Of a stretch of 64,000 bases of DNA, positions 10,381 through 19,805 are shown in pieces. This DNA is from Halomonas sp. HL-48 (GTDB lineage Bacteria > Pseudomonadota > Gammaproteobacteria > Pseudomonadales > Halomonadaceae): assembly GCF_001314875.1 (NCBI RefSeq), contig NZ_LJZS01000016.1, forward strand, positions 20,200 to 84,199. The letters run 5' to 3'. The position numbers were made by a program, and so were the translations under genes. The notes below the pieces were generated by a model that searched no databases, was not told the DNA's origin, and worked only from the letters and a program-made list of their open reading frames with translations. Within the stretch, counting starts at the first letter, position 1. Every line of letters starts with the position of its first letter.

Positions 10381-10692
10381 ATGTATAAACTGGCATTTTT
10401 CGTACCCACCGAGGACGCTGACAGCGTCAAGGAAGCCGTATTCGAGACCGGCGCGGGGCGCATCGGCGATTACGAGGCCTGCTGCTTTCAGACCCGCGGC
10501 ACAGGTCAGTTTCGCCCGCTTCAGGGCGCCGACCCGCACATCGGCGAGGTCGGCGAGCTTGCCTACGTGGACGAGTTGAAAGTTGAACTGGTTTGCGAGG
10601 ACGACCGTATCCAGGCCGCCATCGCCGCGTTGAAGCTGGCTCATCCCTACGAGGAGGTGGCTTACGACGTGTGGGCGTTAGCCGATCTATAA
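10381..10692 (+). CDS. NIF3/YqfO-like small protein
   Basis: 103 residues resembling the stand-alone version of the insert domain of NIF3/YqfO proteins: MYKLAFFVPTEDADSVKEAV at the start, then GRIGDYEACCFQTRGTGQF and HPYEEVAYDVW at the end. Function is not established; the fold resembles CutA/PII. GGAGG eight bases before the ATG. A short GACGAC/GTCGTC hairpin lies upstream at 10304-10320. Confidence 0.8.
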   Translation: MYKLAFFVPTEDADSVKEAVFETGAGRIGDYEACCFQTRGTGQFRPLQGADPHIGEVGELAYVDELKVELVCEDDRIQAAIAALKLAHPYEEVAYDVWALADL

Positions 10693-10695
10693 CCG

Positions 10696-11253
10696 TCAGG
10701 CACTACCGGCGTAGCGCTCGCGGTCTTCGGGGTTAATCGCGCTGATATGCAACGGATACTCGTGACGCACGCGGTCGGCGTAGAAGTGACGCAGCGTTTG
10801 CTCGATGGTGGGAAACGCGAGCTCCTCCCAGGGAATTTCATGCTCTTCGAACAGCGCCACCTCCAAGCTTTCCGGCCCGGCGTTGAAGCCGCCGGTCAGC
10901 TCGGCCCGAAAAATCATATAGACTTGATTGATATGCGGTAGGTCAATCAGCGTGTAGAGGTTGGCCAGTGCCACTTCCGCGCAGGCCTCTTCGCGGGTTT
11001 CGCGGGTGGCCGCCTGTTCGGTGGTTTCGGCATTTTCCATGTAGCCCGCCGGCAGGGTCCAGTAGCCCTTGCGTGGCGAAATGGCACGCTTGCACAGCAG
11101 TACCTTGGTCCCGCTGACGGGTAACGTGCCGGCCACGATGCGGGGATTTTGATAATGGATGGTGCCGCAGGCATCGCACAGGTAGCGCGGGCGGTCATCG
11201 CCTTCAGGAACGGCAAAACGGACGTTATTGCCACACTGGCTGCAAAAATTCAT
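10696..11253 (-). CDS. NUDIX hydrolase with N-terminal zinc ribbon
   Basis: 185 residues. Cys4 and Cys7 with a second CxxC (YLCDACG) form a zinc ribbon like that of NudC-type hydrolases. The Nudix box is complete: G-x5-E-x7-REx2EE (GYMENAETTEQAATRETREE). Likely substrate is a nucleoside diphosphate derivative (ADP-ribose, NADH or FAD), not resolved by sequence. The ATG at 11253 directly precedes the first CxxC; a longer frame upstream lacks homology. Divergent from the CoA pyrophosphatase gene. Confidence 0.85.
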   Translation of the reverse strand: MNFCSQCGNNVRFAVPEGDDRPRYLCDACGTIHYQNPRIVAGTLPVSGTKVLLCKRAISPRKGYWTLPAGYMENAETTEQAATRETREEACAEVALANLYTLIDLPHINQVYMIFRAELTGGFNAGPESLEVALFEEHEIPWEELAFPTIEQTLRHFYADRVRHEYPLHISAINPEDRERYAGSA

Positions 11254-11306
11254 CGCGATTTCTCTACGGCTGCTGGGTAAAAGGTAACAACGTTTAAGGA
11301 TGCTCC

Positions 11307-11975
11307 ATGTTAGAGACACTTCGCAAACGCCTGCAATACCTCTCGCCTCAACGTCTGGACCACGTTGTCATGCCCGAGGCCGGCGTTTTGTTGCCCATTG
11401 TCGAGCGTCCCGCCCCCACGTTGCTGTTTACCCGGCGAGCTCGCCATCTCAGCACTCACAGCGGGCAGGTCGCCTTTCCGGGCGGTAAACGCGAAGCCTA
11501 TGATCGCGACCTTTACGCCACGGCGCTGCGCGAAGCCCAGGAAGAAATCGCCCTCGACCCTGGGCTTGTCAGCCCGCTGGGGCGGTTGTCCGACGTCATT
11601 TCGCTGCATGGCATCCGCGTGACCCCCTGGGTGGGCATTATTCCGCCTGACCTTCCTTTGGTGGCGGATCCCGGCGAGCTGGACGCGATTTTTGAGGTGC
11701 CGCTGAACCATTTTCTTGACGACCGGCGAACCCATACCGACGTTATCACGGTGGACGGCGTGGCCCATTACGTGCCGAGCTATCAGGTCGACGGCCACGT
11801 CATCTGGGGCCTGTCGGCCATGATGCTCGTTGAACTGCTGGCGGAAGGCTTCGGCATGCCGATCGATCTTCACCAGCGCCCGCCCGGTGCGCTGCGCCAT
11901 TACCCGGCGCGTCACACCCGCCCGTCGTCAGCTGCTTCGCCCCCTCATTCAACGCCCTCGAGACCCAACGAATGA
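11307..11975 (+). CDS. nudL: CoA pyrophosphatase, NUDIX family
   Basis: 222 residues; hydrolyses CoA and derivatives to 4'-phosphopantetheine and 3',5'-ADP. Contains the UPF0035 signature LLFTRRARHLSTHSGQVAFP leading into GGKRE, which marks CoA-specific Nudix proteins, and the Nudix box (ALREAQEEIAL). The proline/serine-rich tail of about 25 residues is extra relative to the E. coli protein. AAGGA precedes the ATG. Stops four bases inside the next gene. Confidence 0.88.
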   Translation: MLETLRKRLQYLSPQRLDHVVMPEAGVLLPIVERPAPTLLFTRRARHLSTHSGQVAFPGGKREAYDRDLYATALREAQEEIALDPGLVSPLGRLSDVISLHGIRVTPWVGIIPPDLPLVADPGELDAIFEVPLNHFLDDRRTHTDVITVDGVAHYVPSYQVDGHVIWGLSAMMLVELLAEGFGMPIDLHQRPPGALRHYPARHTRPSSAASPPHSTPSRPNE

Positions 11976-12640
11976 CCCCAAGCGTTAATTTATCGTCTGC
12001 CGTGCTATCCACCGCGACCCAGGTGGCGCTGGTCGATGCGCTGGTCGAGCAAGGCTGGTACGTCGGCCAAGGCGTCATTGACCAGGACCTGTGCCACGCG
12101 CTGCACCGCGAACTGCGCCACATGGCCGACCACAACGCCCTCGATGAGGCGGGCATTGGCCGCGGCCAGCAACATCACCTGCGCAAGGACATCCGTGGCG
12201 ACGCCATTCACTGGCTAGACCGCGCAAGCGAAGCACAGCGGCGCTATTTGATGGCCATGGAAGACTTGCAGCAGGCCCTCAACCAGTCGCTGTTTCTAGG
12301 CCTGTTCGAATATGAGGCGCACTTTGCCCATTACCCGCCCGGGGCGTTCTATCAGCGTCACCTGGACAGCTTTCGCGGCCGAGCCAACCGCGTGATCTCA
12401 ACCGTAGGGTATCTAAACCCTGACTGGCCCGCCGATGGCGGCGGCGAAATGGTGCTGTACCACCCTGACGACCCCAGTCGGGAAGTGGCCCGCGTGGTGC
12501 CCGAGGCTGGCACCTTTGCGTGTTTCCTGTCGGAGACCATTCCCCACGAAGTGCTGCCGACCATGAAGCCCCGCGCCAGCATTGCCGGCTGGTTCCGGCG
12601 CAATGCGTCGCTGGGTGGGGTACTGGACCCGGCCCGCTGA
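11972..12640 (+). CDS. 2-oxoglutarate/Fe(II)-dependent oxygenase, SM-20/PHYH-like
   Basis: 222 residues with the double-stranded beta-helix metal triad: HxD in FYQRHLDSFRG, distal His in SETIPHEVLPT, and the 2-oxoglutarate Arg in PRASIAGWFRR. Proteins of this type hydroxylate protein side chains (prolyl hydroxylase-like) but the substrate is not known. ATGA overlap with nudL indicates coupled translation. A bidirectional terminator follows. Confidence 0.85.
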   Translation: MTPSVNLSSAVLSTATQVALVDALVEQGWYVGQGVIDQDLCHALHRELRHMADHNALDEAGIGRGQQHHLRKDIRGDAIHWLDRASEAQRRYLMAMEDLQQALNQSLFLGLFEYEAHFAHYPPGAFYQRHLDSFRGRANRVISTVGYLNPDWPADGGGEMVLYHPDDPSREVARVVPEAGTFACFLSETIPHEVLPTMKPRASIAGWFRRNASLGGVLDPAR

Positions 12641-12672
12641 CCTGACGACACACCCGGGTGAACGGCTATAAA

Positions 12673-12697
12673 AAAGTCCGCCTGAGAGGCGGACTTT
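12673..12697. terminator. Bidirectional terminator between oxygenase and osmC genes
   Basis: 10-bp perfect stem (12673-12682 with 12688-12697), 5-base loop TGAGA. Flanked by A-run on the left and TTT on the right, so it can end the oxygenase transcript (+) and, with a better U-tract, the osmC transcript (-). Confidence 0.85.
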
Positions 12698-12736
12698 GTA
12701 CGCTCAATGACAATTCGCATTGTCAGGAAAGCGGGC

Positions 12737-13159
12737 TCAGTGCTTGAGCGTTGCACTCATGGTGATCTCGGCGTTGAGGACTTTGGAGACGGGGCAGTTG
12801 GCCTTAGCCGTCTCGGCGGCTTCCTTGAAAGTCGCGTCGTCGGCGCCGTCAATATCGGCCTCAACGTCCAGGTGAATTTTCGAGATATCGAACCCGGCGT
12901 CGCTTTGGGAGAGCGTTACCTTGGCGGTGGTGTTGATCGACGTTGCCGTCAGGTCTTTTTCCCCTAGCACCATCGACAGGGCCATCGAGAAACAGCTGGC
13001 GTGGGCGGCGCCGATCAACTCTTCCGGGTTGGTGCCTTTTTCGTCCTCAAAACGTTTTTTAAACGAGTAGCTTGCATCCAGCACGCCACTTTCCGTGGCC
13101 ACTTTGCCACGACCGTCCTTGAGTCCACCTTCCCAACGTGCGCTTGCTTTACGATCCAT
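12737..13159 (-). CDS. osmC: OsmC-family peroxiredoxin
   Basis: 140 residues with the two redox cysteines of OsmC/Ohr proteins: C56 (AAHASCFSMAL) and C122 (ANCPVSKVL). Reduces organic hydroperoxides. GGAG precedes the ATG at 13159. This subgroup (starting MDRKASARWEGGLKDG) is the osmotically inducible OsmC rather than Ohr; Ohr itself is encoded at 20.6 kb. Confidence 0.9.
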   Translation of the reverse strand: MDRKASARWEGGLKDGRGKVATESGVLDASYSFKKRFEDEKGTNPEELIGAAHASCFSMALSMVLGEKDLTATSINTTAKVTLSQSDAGFDISKIHLDVEADIDGADDATFKEAAETAKANCPVSKVLNAEITMSATLKH

Positions 13160-13334
13160 GAATAGCTCCTTCGGCGTCAAATGTCAGGTTATTGATGGAG
13201 CCGCTGGTTTGTCTGCGGCTGCTTCACCAGCGTAGCTTATTTTTGACGCCCTGCCGACAACGTCAGGTTCCATTGGCGTGAAGACGGTCGTAAGCTAGTC
13301 GACCTTAGCCCCCTCTTTCGTGAAAGGATTCGCC

Positions 13335-14240
13335 ATGTCGTCGGCAGACGCGCTCAGATTGATGCTGCTTTCCTCGTTATGGGGCCTGTCTTTTATTTTC
13401 ATGCGCGTGGCGGTGCCCGAATTCGGCCCGATTCCGCTTATTCTGGTGCGCATGGGCGTGGGCGCGCTGTTGCTGATTCCCTTCCTGCTCAGCCTCCACT
13501 ACCTGCGTTTGATCTGGCAGCACAAAGGCCCGCTGCTACTGCTGGGTGTCATCAACCATGTGCTGCCGTTCTCGCTGCTGGCCCTGGCCACGACCCGCCT
13601 GGAAGCGGGTTTCACCTCGCTGATCAATGCCACCACGCCGATTTTCACGGCCCTGCTCGGGGCGCTGTTCTTCGCCACTCCGATCATCCGCCAGCAATAC
13701 CTGGGGCTGGCGCTGGCACTTCTGGGGGTCTATGTGCTGTCGGCGGATCGGCTCGACTTCGCGGTCGGCGGCGACGGCTGGTTTATTCTTGCCGTGCTGG
13801 GCGCCACGTTCTGCTATGGGATTGCCGGCAATTACTCCAAGACCCGTTTGAGCCATCTGCCCAGCCGGGTCCTGGCCGCCGGCAGCAGCGCCATGTCGGC
13901 CCTGGTGTTGCTGGTACCGGGGCTGTTGTGGTGGCCAAGCGACCCCATCTCACCGCTGGCGTGGGGCAATGCCCTGGCGCTGGCCATGCTCAGCACGACC
14001 CTGGCGTTCCTGCTGTACTTTGGCCTGCTCGCCAGCGCAGGCGCCACCGCCACCTCGACGGTGACTTTCCTGGTGCCGGTCAGCGCGTTGCTCTGGGGCT
14101 ATCTGCTGCTCGACGAAACGCTCAGCCTCCAGGTAATCGCCGGCATGCTGATCACGCTATTGGGCACGGCGATTGCCACCCGCCTGATCCGCCTCAGGCG
14201 TCGCGCTCGCGTGCCTCAAGCGCCGCCCCCACCCGGATAA
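13335..14240 (+). CDS. EamA/DMT-superfamily transporter
   Basis: 301-residue inner-membrane protein with ten predicted helices and two EamA repeats (SSLWGLSFIFMRV near the N-terminus; LLGVYVLSADRL at the end of the first repeat). Exports metabolites or amino acids; substrate unknown. The ATG at 13335 with AAGGA is preferred to a GTG five codons upstream. Its 3' end overlaps the convergent MOSC gene by 47 bases. Confidence 0.87.
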   Translation: MSSADALRLMLLSSLWGLSFIFMRVAVPEFGPIPLILVRMGVGALLLIPFLLSLHYLRLIWQHKGPLLLLGVINHVLPFSLLALATTRLEAGFTSLINATTPIFTALLGALFFATPIIRQQYLGLALALLGVYVLSADRLDFAVGGDGWFILAVLGATFCYGIAGNYSKTRLSHLPSRVLAAGSSAMSALVLLVPGLLWWPSDPISPLAWGNALALAMLSTTLAFLLYFGLLASAGATATSTVTFLVPVSALLWGYLLLDETLSLQVIAGMLITLLGTAIATRLIRLRRRARVPQAPPPPG

Positions 14241-15042
14241 CCGCCCCGTCGCCCTTGAGCAGCGTCGCGTTCTGACCAAAATGCGCGCCTTTCAAGGCCG
14301 GCTGGGTATTCAGCGCAAGCAGTGTCTTGAGCGGTTCGGCCGGTTCCTGAATAACCGCCGTCTGCTGATCGATGGTGGTGATTTTGCAGCGCTGGCAGGG
14401 TTTGCGCAGGGCAAACTGAAACGCCCCCGTTGATTCGGCAAGGGTTTCCCAGCGGTCTTCGGCCCACGGGGTATCGCTCTCGATCACCACATTGGGCCGA
14501 AAACGACTCATCGGCACCGGCTCATGGCCCCCAGCCACCAATGCCTCGTTCAGGGCCGCGAGCGACCCAGTGGTGGTCAGCAAAAACGGATACCCATCGG
14601 CAAAATAGGTGTGGGCAGCGCCCCCGGCCAGGAAGTCCTCCTCGACGCTGCGCTGAAAGTCGGTGGCGAAGCGCACCAGGCTAAGCCCGCTGGCCGATGC
14701 GCCCAGCGCCGCCTCCAGCCAACGCGAAACCTCAGCGCTTTCAGGCAATGCCTTGCAGTGGTCGTCCCAAACGCTCACCAGACGAAGATTACCTTCAGGC
14801 TCGGCTAATGGGACAGCCAGCGGTTCGACGTTGGGATGCGAGAGCACTAAAGCATCATCGCTGAGCGCAACGCCTACGGTCGCAAGCGCCGGTATCTGAC
14901 GCTGGGTCACAAACCGCTGGCGGGCGTCGACCAGCATCCAGCGGCGATCCCAGGCCAGGCCATGTTCATGTAGCTGGGTGTGCTCCAGAGTAATGCCTTG
15001 CAGCGACTTTACCGGATAAACGTTGAGCTCTGAGATGTTCAC
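14194..15042 (-). CDS. MOSC-domain protein, YcbX-like
   Basis: About 282 residues: MOSC N-terminal beta-barrel domain (NVYPVKSLQGI) and C-terminal MOSC domain with the conserved cysteine segment FALRKPCQRCKITTID that binds molybdenum cofactor. YcbX-type enzymes reduce N-hydroxylated compounds. I favour GTG at 15042 (GAGG upstream, protein begins VNISELNVYPVKS) over a GTG ten codons earlier. Convergent overlap with the EamA gene. Confidence 0.85.
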   Translation of the reverse strand: MNISELNVYPVKSLQGITLEHTQLHEHGLAWDRRWMLVDARQRFVTQRQIPALATVGVALSDDALVLSHPNVEPLAVPLAEPEGNLRLVSVWDDHCKALPESAEVSRWLEAALGASASGLSLVRFATDFQRSVEEDFLAGGAAHTYFADGYPFLLTTTGSLAALNEALVAGGHEPVPMSRFRPNVVIESDTPWAEDRWETLAESTGAFQFALRKPCQRCKITTIDQQTAVIQEPAEPLKTLLALNTQPALKGAHFGQNATLLKGDGAVIRVGAALEARERDA

Positions 15043-15111
15043 AAGCACGCCTCGATGCAAAGAAAAAATCACTGTAGCCAGTTGCGCGCCGATACGCCAG
15101 ACGCTCGCGGC

Positions 15112-16107
15112 CTAGAGCGTTTTACCCGTTTCGATGGCATAGCCCAGGTCGATCACCCTGCGCTCGTCGGGCTGGCCGTTGATACGCGCCAGCAGCGCCT
15201 CGGCAGCGACCTCGCCAATCGCCTGGCGAGGGGTGATCACGCTGGCCAGGCGCGGGGTCATGGCCTGGCCAACGTCGTGGCCGTGAAAGCCGGCAATCGC
15301 CATCTGCTCGGGCACCGTGACCCCGCGCCGCAGGCATTCAAAATAGGCCCCTACCGCGACATCATCGTTGGTGCAGAAGACACCATCAGCGGAGGGGTAG
15401 TCGGCCATGATCTGCTCAAGCAGCGCAGCGCCCACGGTAAACGACGAGCGCTGGGTGCTGTACAGCGTCACCGGCGCAAGCCCATGGGCCTGCATGGCGT
15501 CGCGGTAGCCCTGCTCGCGCTGACGGGTACGTTCGTCCAGGCGGACGGCGAGGTAGATAATCTGCCGCCGACCGCGGCGGATCATCTCGCTGACCATATC
15601 GAAAGCCGCGCTGACGTTGTCATAGCCTACCGCCTGCTGAAGCGGCGCTTGACGGGTATCCATGATCTCGACAATTGGAATACCGGCGGTTTCCAGCATT
15701 CGCACGCTGCGGGCGGTGTGTTCGCGGTCGGAAAGAATCACGCCGTCTACATTGTAGGACAGCAACGAGGCCAGGCTGCGCTCTTCAAATTCAGGGCTAT
15801 AGCCATAGTGAGACAGCATCAGGTGATAGCCGGCCGGCTCGGTCAACGCTTCAATACCGACGATGACGTCGGCAAATACCTGGTTGGTAAGCGACGGCAC
15901 CAGCACGCCTATCGAGTGGCTGGTCGCCCGGGAGAGCAGGTCCGGTGCCCGATTGGGGATGTAACCGATCTGTTCGGCAGTCGAAAAGATGCGCTCGCGC
16001 AGAGCTTCCGACACGGTGTCGGGATCGCGCAGGCAGCGGCTCACCGTCATTTTGGTGGCCCCAACGCGGTCAGCAATGTCTTGTAGCGTAGGGCGTTTTT
16101 TCTTCAA
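15112..16107 (-). CDS. gntR: Gluconate operon repressor, LacI family
   Basis: 331 residues. N-terminal LacI helix-turn-helix (PTLQDIADRVGATKMTVSR), then a periplasmic-binding-protein-like effector domain containing VPSLTNQVFADVIVGIE, typical of GntR. Represses gluconate uptake and phosphorylation; released by gluconate. The start is a TTG with AAGG upstream; no ATG is available before the DNA-binding domain. Last gene of the gluconate operon; a consensus GntR operator sits at the operon's head, so it is autoregulated. Confidence 0.9.
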   Translation of the reverse strand: MKKKRPTLQDIADRVGATKMTVSRCLRDPDTVSEALRERIFSTAEQIGYIPNRAPDLLSRATSHSIGVLVPSLTNQVFADVIVGIEALTEPAGYHLMLSHYGYSPEFEERSLASLLSYNVDGVILSDREHTARSVRMLETAGIPIVEIMDTRQAPLQQAVGYDNVSAAFDMVSEMIRRGRRQIIYLAVRLDERTRQREQGYRDAMQAHGLAPVTLYSTQRSSFTVGAALLEQIMADYPSADGVFCTNDDVAVGAYFECLRRGVTVPEQMAIAGFHGHDVGQAMTPRLASVITPRQAIGEVAAEALLARINGQPDERRVIDLGYAIETGKTL

Positions 16108-16178
16108 ACGAGGTGCCTTCTACAACCTGTGTCGGGGGCCTTAGCCTAACGAAGCCTTGGCCCCAGAGCGATACCCGC

Positions 16179-16706
16179 TTAGTAGGGGGACTCGGTTGAG
16201 GCAGGCAGTGTGGCCAGAAAATCGTGCACAATCTGGCTGGGTGTTAACGCAATCGACAGGCTGACCGCTTCCGATGGCCCGGGGGGCTCCAGGTCAGCCA
16301 GTTGGCTTGCCAGCATGCCGTCGCCCTTGAAGAAATGGTCCGCCCGCTCGGTTAGTCGCTCGCGCAGCAGCTCGCGACTGCCTTCCAGATACAGAATCCG
16401 AAGCCCCGCGTCTCCCGCGCGTAGCCGATCACGGTAGCGTTTTTTCAGCCCCGAGCAGGCAATCACCACCGAACGGTCCTGGCGATGATAGTCGGCAAAC
16501 AGGTCGGCAAGCGTATCGAGCCACTCGCGACGGTCGTCATCGTTGAGCGGTTTGCCGCTGGCCATCTTGGCCACATTGGCGGGCGAATGATGATCATCGC
16601 CGTCAATAAAGGGGGCGCCAAGCGCTGCCGCCAGCTGCTGTCCGATATGCGATTTGCCGGCGCCCGACACGCCCATGACCAGAATACGTTGAGAAGCGTT
16701 TTCCAC
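16179..16706 (-). CDS. gntK: Gluconokinase
   Basis: 175 residues; ATP + D-gluconate to 6-phosphogluconate. P-loop GVSGAGKS near residue 12, then DGDDHHSPANVAKMASGKPL and the LEGSRELLRERL motif characteristic of GntK/IdnK. GTG start preceded by AGGAGG. Lies between the TRAP transporter and gntR. Confidence 0.92.
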   Translation of the reverse strand: MENASQRILVMGVSGAGKSHIGQQLAAALGAPFIDGDDHHSPANVAKMASGKPLNDDDRREWLDTLADLFADYHRQDRSVVIACSGLKKRYRDRLRAGDAGLRILYLEGSRELLRERLTERADHFFKGDGMLASQLADLEPPGPSEAVSLSIALTPSQIVHDFLATLPASTESPY

Positions 16707-16719
16707 ACTGCCCCTCCTC

Positions 16720-18000
16720 TTAGTTGCCGCGCACAGCAGTGAGATCAGGGAGCCAGGTTACCACGCCAGGAAACGCAATCAGTATTACCAGTACGACCAG
16801 TAACGCGGCGTAGTACGGCAGCATGGCACGCACTAAGGACTCCATTGACACCTTGCCAACCCCACACCCCACGTAAAGGCAGGTGCCCACCGGCGGCGTT
16901 AATAGACCAATACCCAACACAAACGCCATCAGCACGCCAAAGTACACCGCGTCTACGCCCACCGAGGTCACAATCGGGGCCAGCATGGGTGCCATAATGA
17001 CCATGGCTGGGGTCAGGTCCATCACAAAGCCGACCAGCAGTAGCAACGCCGCCACAATCAGCAGTAACAAAAACGGGTCCTGGGTAATCGCCTGCACCTG
17101 AGTGACCAGGGTTTGCGGCACCATGTTAATGGTTAAAAACCAGGCGATAACGGTGGCAAACGCCAGCAGCATCATCACCATCCCCGTCAAACGCGCAGTG
17201 CGGATCAACATGCCGCCTAATTCTTTAAAACTGAACTCGCGGTATATCAACAGCGAAATCGCCAGCGCGTATAGCAAGGCGGCGACAGCGGCCTCCGTGG
17301 CAGTAAAGACCCCGCCAATAATGCCGCCAATCACAATCACCGGCAGCACTAGCGCCAACCAGGCATCTTTGAAGGCTTTCCAAAGTACGTCCCAACGGAA
17401 TTGACGCACCCCACCGCCATCTTTAGAGGCCATGATGAACGTCGTCACCATTAGCGCAAAACCTATCAATAGCCCCGGCACGATACCGCCAATAAACAGG
17501 CGGCTGATTGAGGTCTCGGTGACAATGCCATAGAGAATCAGCGGAATAGACGGCGGGATAATAATGCCAATCACCGACGACACGGTATTGATCGCCGTGG
17601 CATTAGCGGCCGTGTAGCCCTGCTGCTTCATCGACGGGATCATCATGGCACCGGTGGCCGCCGTATCGGCGACCGCCGAGCCGCTGATGCCGCCAAAGAA
17701 CATCGAGCCGGTGATCGCCACCTGGCCCAGGCCGCCGCGCATAAAGCCCACCAGGGCGCCGGCAAGCTCCATCAAACGGCGCGCGATGCCGCCCTGGCTC
17801 ATCACTTCACCCACGAGAATAAAGAAAGGAATCGCCAGTAATGGAAAGCTATTTACGCCACGAATCGACTGCTCGATCATAATTGACAATGGGATATCAG
17901 AAATGACTGCCATCACTACAGCCGCCACTCCTAGCCCGAACGCTATCGGCAAACCTAAAATTATAGATATCAACAAGATTGCTAGAAAAATCCATAGCAT
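16720..18000 (-). CDS. dctM: TRAP transporter large membrane subunit (DctM)
   Basis: 426-residue inner-membrane protein with about twelve helices. Motifs FFGGISGSAVADTAA and GIIIPPSIPLILYG are diagnostic of DctM. Performs sodium- or proton-coupled uptake with the DctQ and DctP partners encoded upstream. Gluconate is the likely substrate because gntK and gntR follow in the same operon. Confidence 0.92.
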   Translation of the reverse strand: MLWIFLAILLISIILGLPIAFGLGVAAVVMAVISDIPLSIMIEQSIRGVNSFPLLAIPFFILVGEVMSQGGIARRLMELAGALVGFMRGGLGQVAITGSMFFGGISGSAVADTAATGAMMIPSMKQQGYTAANATAINTVSSVIGIIIPPSIPLILYGIVTETSISRLFIGGIVPGLLIGFALMVTTFIMASKDGGGVRQFRWDVLWKAFKDAWLALVLPVIVIGGIIGGVFTATEAAVAALLYALAISLLIYREFSFKELGGMLIRTARLTGMVMMLLAFATVIAWFLTINMVPQTLVTQVQAITQDPFLLLLIVAALLLLVGFVMDLTPAMVIMAPMLAPIVTSVGVDAVYFGVLMAFVLGIGLLTPPVGTCLYVGCGVGKVSMESLVRAMLPYYAALLVVLVILIAFPGVVTWLPDLTAVRGN

Positions 18001-18003
18001 GAC

Positions 18004-18585
18004 TTAGTCCCCCTGCCCTGGCTGGCGAATGATGCGAAGACTGACCCACATCCTCCATATCGACATCACAGCGATAAATAAAACGCACAGCACCAGCGAG
18101 AGGCTTACCAAGCTGGAAGGTACGCCGAGAATAGCAGAGCGGCCAGTGGAGCTCGCCATAACATGGAACCCACCCACCAGCATGACGCCCATCAACCCAG
18201 TAATGATCAAATGCTGGAGAAAATACAGCACGTGAGCAAAACGCATTGGTAAGCGACGCACCAATGCATCCACCGCAATATGTTCATAACGTGCAAAGGC
18301 TGCAGCAGACCCTACAAACACCAGCCAGATAAACAGCATGCGCGCCAGTTCATCCGCCCAGGGCACCGAATTGTTGAATACCGCACGGCCGATCACGTTG
18401 CTTGAAACCGCCACAATCAATGCCACCAGCAGCGCTGCGATGAGATATTCCATCCCCAGGGTGATCCAGCGAAATACGGCCGGCCCCTGTCGGGCGTCGG
18501 TATCAAGCTCCAACTGTTTACGATTGGGGTCGTCCAGGTACACCGAAGGATCTTCAATCACGGGGTTGGTATGCGAGGTCGTCAT
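18004..18585 (-). CDS. dctQ: TRAP transporter small membrane subunit (DctQ)
   Basis: 193 residues: a hydrophilic N-terminal tail of about 45 residues, then four helices with the DctQ hallmark NNSVPWADELARMLFIWLVF. GGAG precedes the ATG at 18585. Three bases separate its stop from dctM. Confidence 0.9.
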   Translation of the reverse strand: MTTSHTNPVIEDPSVYLDDPNRKQLELDTDARQGPAVFRWITLGMEYLIAALLVALIVAVSSNVIGRAVFNNSVPWADELARMLFIWLVFVGSAAAFARYEHIAVDALVRRLPMRFAHVLYFLQHLIITGLMGVMLVGGFHVMASSTGRSAILGVPSSLVSLSLVLCVLFIAVMSIWRMWVSLRIIRQPGQGD

Positions 18586-18656
18586 GGTAACTCCGAGGGT
18601 ACTGACAACTCGGGCAGGCCAATTGGCCTGCCCGATCACTTGCTGGAGGGAGGGGG

Positions 18657-19730
18657 TTATTCGGTGCTGTCGTCGACGATCGCCTGGATGTCTTCGATCA
18701 GGTCTTCACCAATCCGCGGCGCCCACTCTTCGTATACCGGCTGAACGGCTTCCTGGAAGGCCGCCAGTTGCTCGTCGTCCAGGCGGGTAATTTCCATGCC
18801 ACGCTCTTCGAGCTGCTCGCGAGACCATTCGTCGTACTCGGCGGACAGCTGAATTTCATACTCGGCTGACTGGCGAGCCGCTTCCATCACCAGCTCCTGA
18901 TACTCAGGGTCCATGTTGTCCCAGGTACGCTCAGACAGCATCATGATGAACGGCGTGTATACGTGGCGGGTTTCGGTGCCGTAATCCTGCACTTCGTGGA
19001 AGTTGGACGTCAGGATGGTGCTCCAGGGGTTTTCCTGGCCGTCGACAACGCCTTGCTCCATCGCTGAGAAAAGCTCACCAAACGCCATCGGCGTGGGGTT
19101 GGCGCCCAGGGTTTCCCAGATATCCAGGTGCACCGGGTTTTCCATGGTGCGAACGCTCAGGCCGCGTACATCAAGGCCCGCAACGTCTTCCGGTGTCTCG
19201 ATCGGACGGTCACTGTTAGAAAGCTGGCGGTAGCCGTTCTCGGAAAAGGCCAGCGGCTTCAGGCCGGAGTCTTCAAAGCCTTCCAGCAATTCCATTGCCA
19301 CATCGCTTTGCAGCACTTCAACGGCGGCTTCACGACTAGGCAGCAAAAATGGCAGGTCGAACACGGCAAGCTCTTCGACGTAGCTGGTGGCGGCCGAGCT
19401 CGAGGGATAGGTCATATCCAGCGTGCCGGTCTGCAGCATTTCCAGCATTTGTACGTCGTCGCCCAACTGGCTGTTGGGGAAAACGTTGACGGTGATACGC
19501 CCATCGGTGCGCTTCTCAAGAATCTCGCCGAAATACTGGCTGGAAATATACTGCGGGGAGTTCTCCGACAGGCCAATGCCCATGCGCAGGGTGAGGGAGC
19601 CATGATCACCCACTACGTCGCCATCAATCTCCGGCGGGTCGGATAGTTCAGGGCTTTGAGCATGAGCCATGCCCATTGTCAGCGTGGTCGCTCCAACCAG
19701 GGTCAGCGTGTTGCGCCAAATTGCGGTCAT
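18657..19730 (-). CDS. dctP: TRAP transporter periplasmic binding protein (DctP)
   Basis: 357 residues with a signal peptide ending MAHAQS. Contains the conserved ligand-anchoring arginine region (GLDVRGLSVRTMENPVH) and FGELFSAMEQGVVDGQENPW, the standard DctP signature. GGAGA precedes the ATG at 19730; an upstream in-frame extension of 30 codons lacks a signal sequence. First gene of the gluconate operon. Binding of gluconate is inferred from context. Confidence 0.9.
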   Translation of the reverse strand: MTAIWRNTLTLVGATTLTMGMAHAQSPELSDPPEIDGDVVGDHGSLTLRMGIGLSENSPQYISSQYFGEILEKRTDGRITVNVFPNSQLGDDVQMLEMLQTGTLDMTYPSSSAATSYVEELAVFDLPFLLPSREAAVEVLQSDVAMELLEGFEDSGLKPLAFSENGYRQLSNSDRPIETPEDVAGLDVRGLSVRTMENPVHLDIWETLGANPTPMAFGELFSAMEQGVVDGQENPWSTILTSNFHEVQDYGTETRHVYTPFIMMLSERTWDNMDPEYQELVMEAARQSAEYEIQLSAEYDEWSREQLEERGMEITRLDDEQLAAFQEAVQPVYEEWAPRIGEDLIEDIQAIVDDSTE

Positions 19731-19805
19731 GAAGTGTCTCCAATCGAGTCGTTGTTGTTGATCATCTTGGTGGATAGCGAAGACAGCCATCGCTATCGAG
19801 GGAAA

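Noticed and set aside
15055..16086. 343-codon + strand frame over gntR
   Set aside because: Antisense to a certain LacI-family gene; no motifs.
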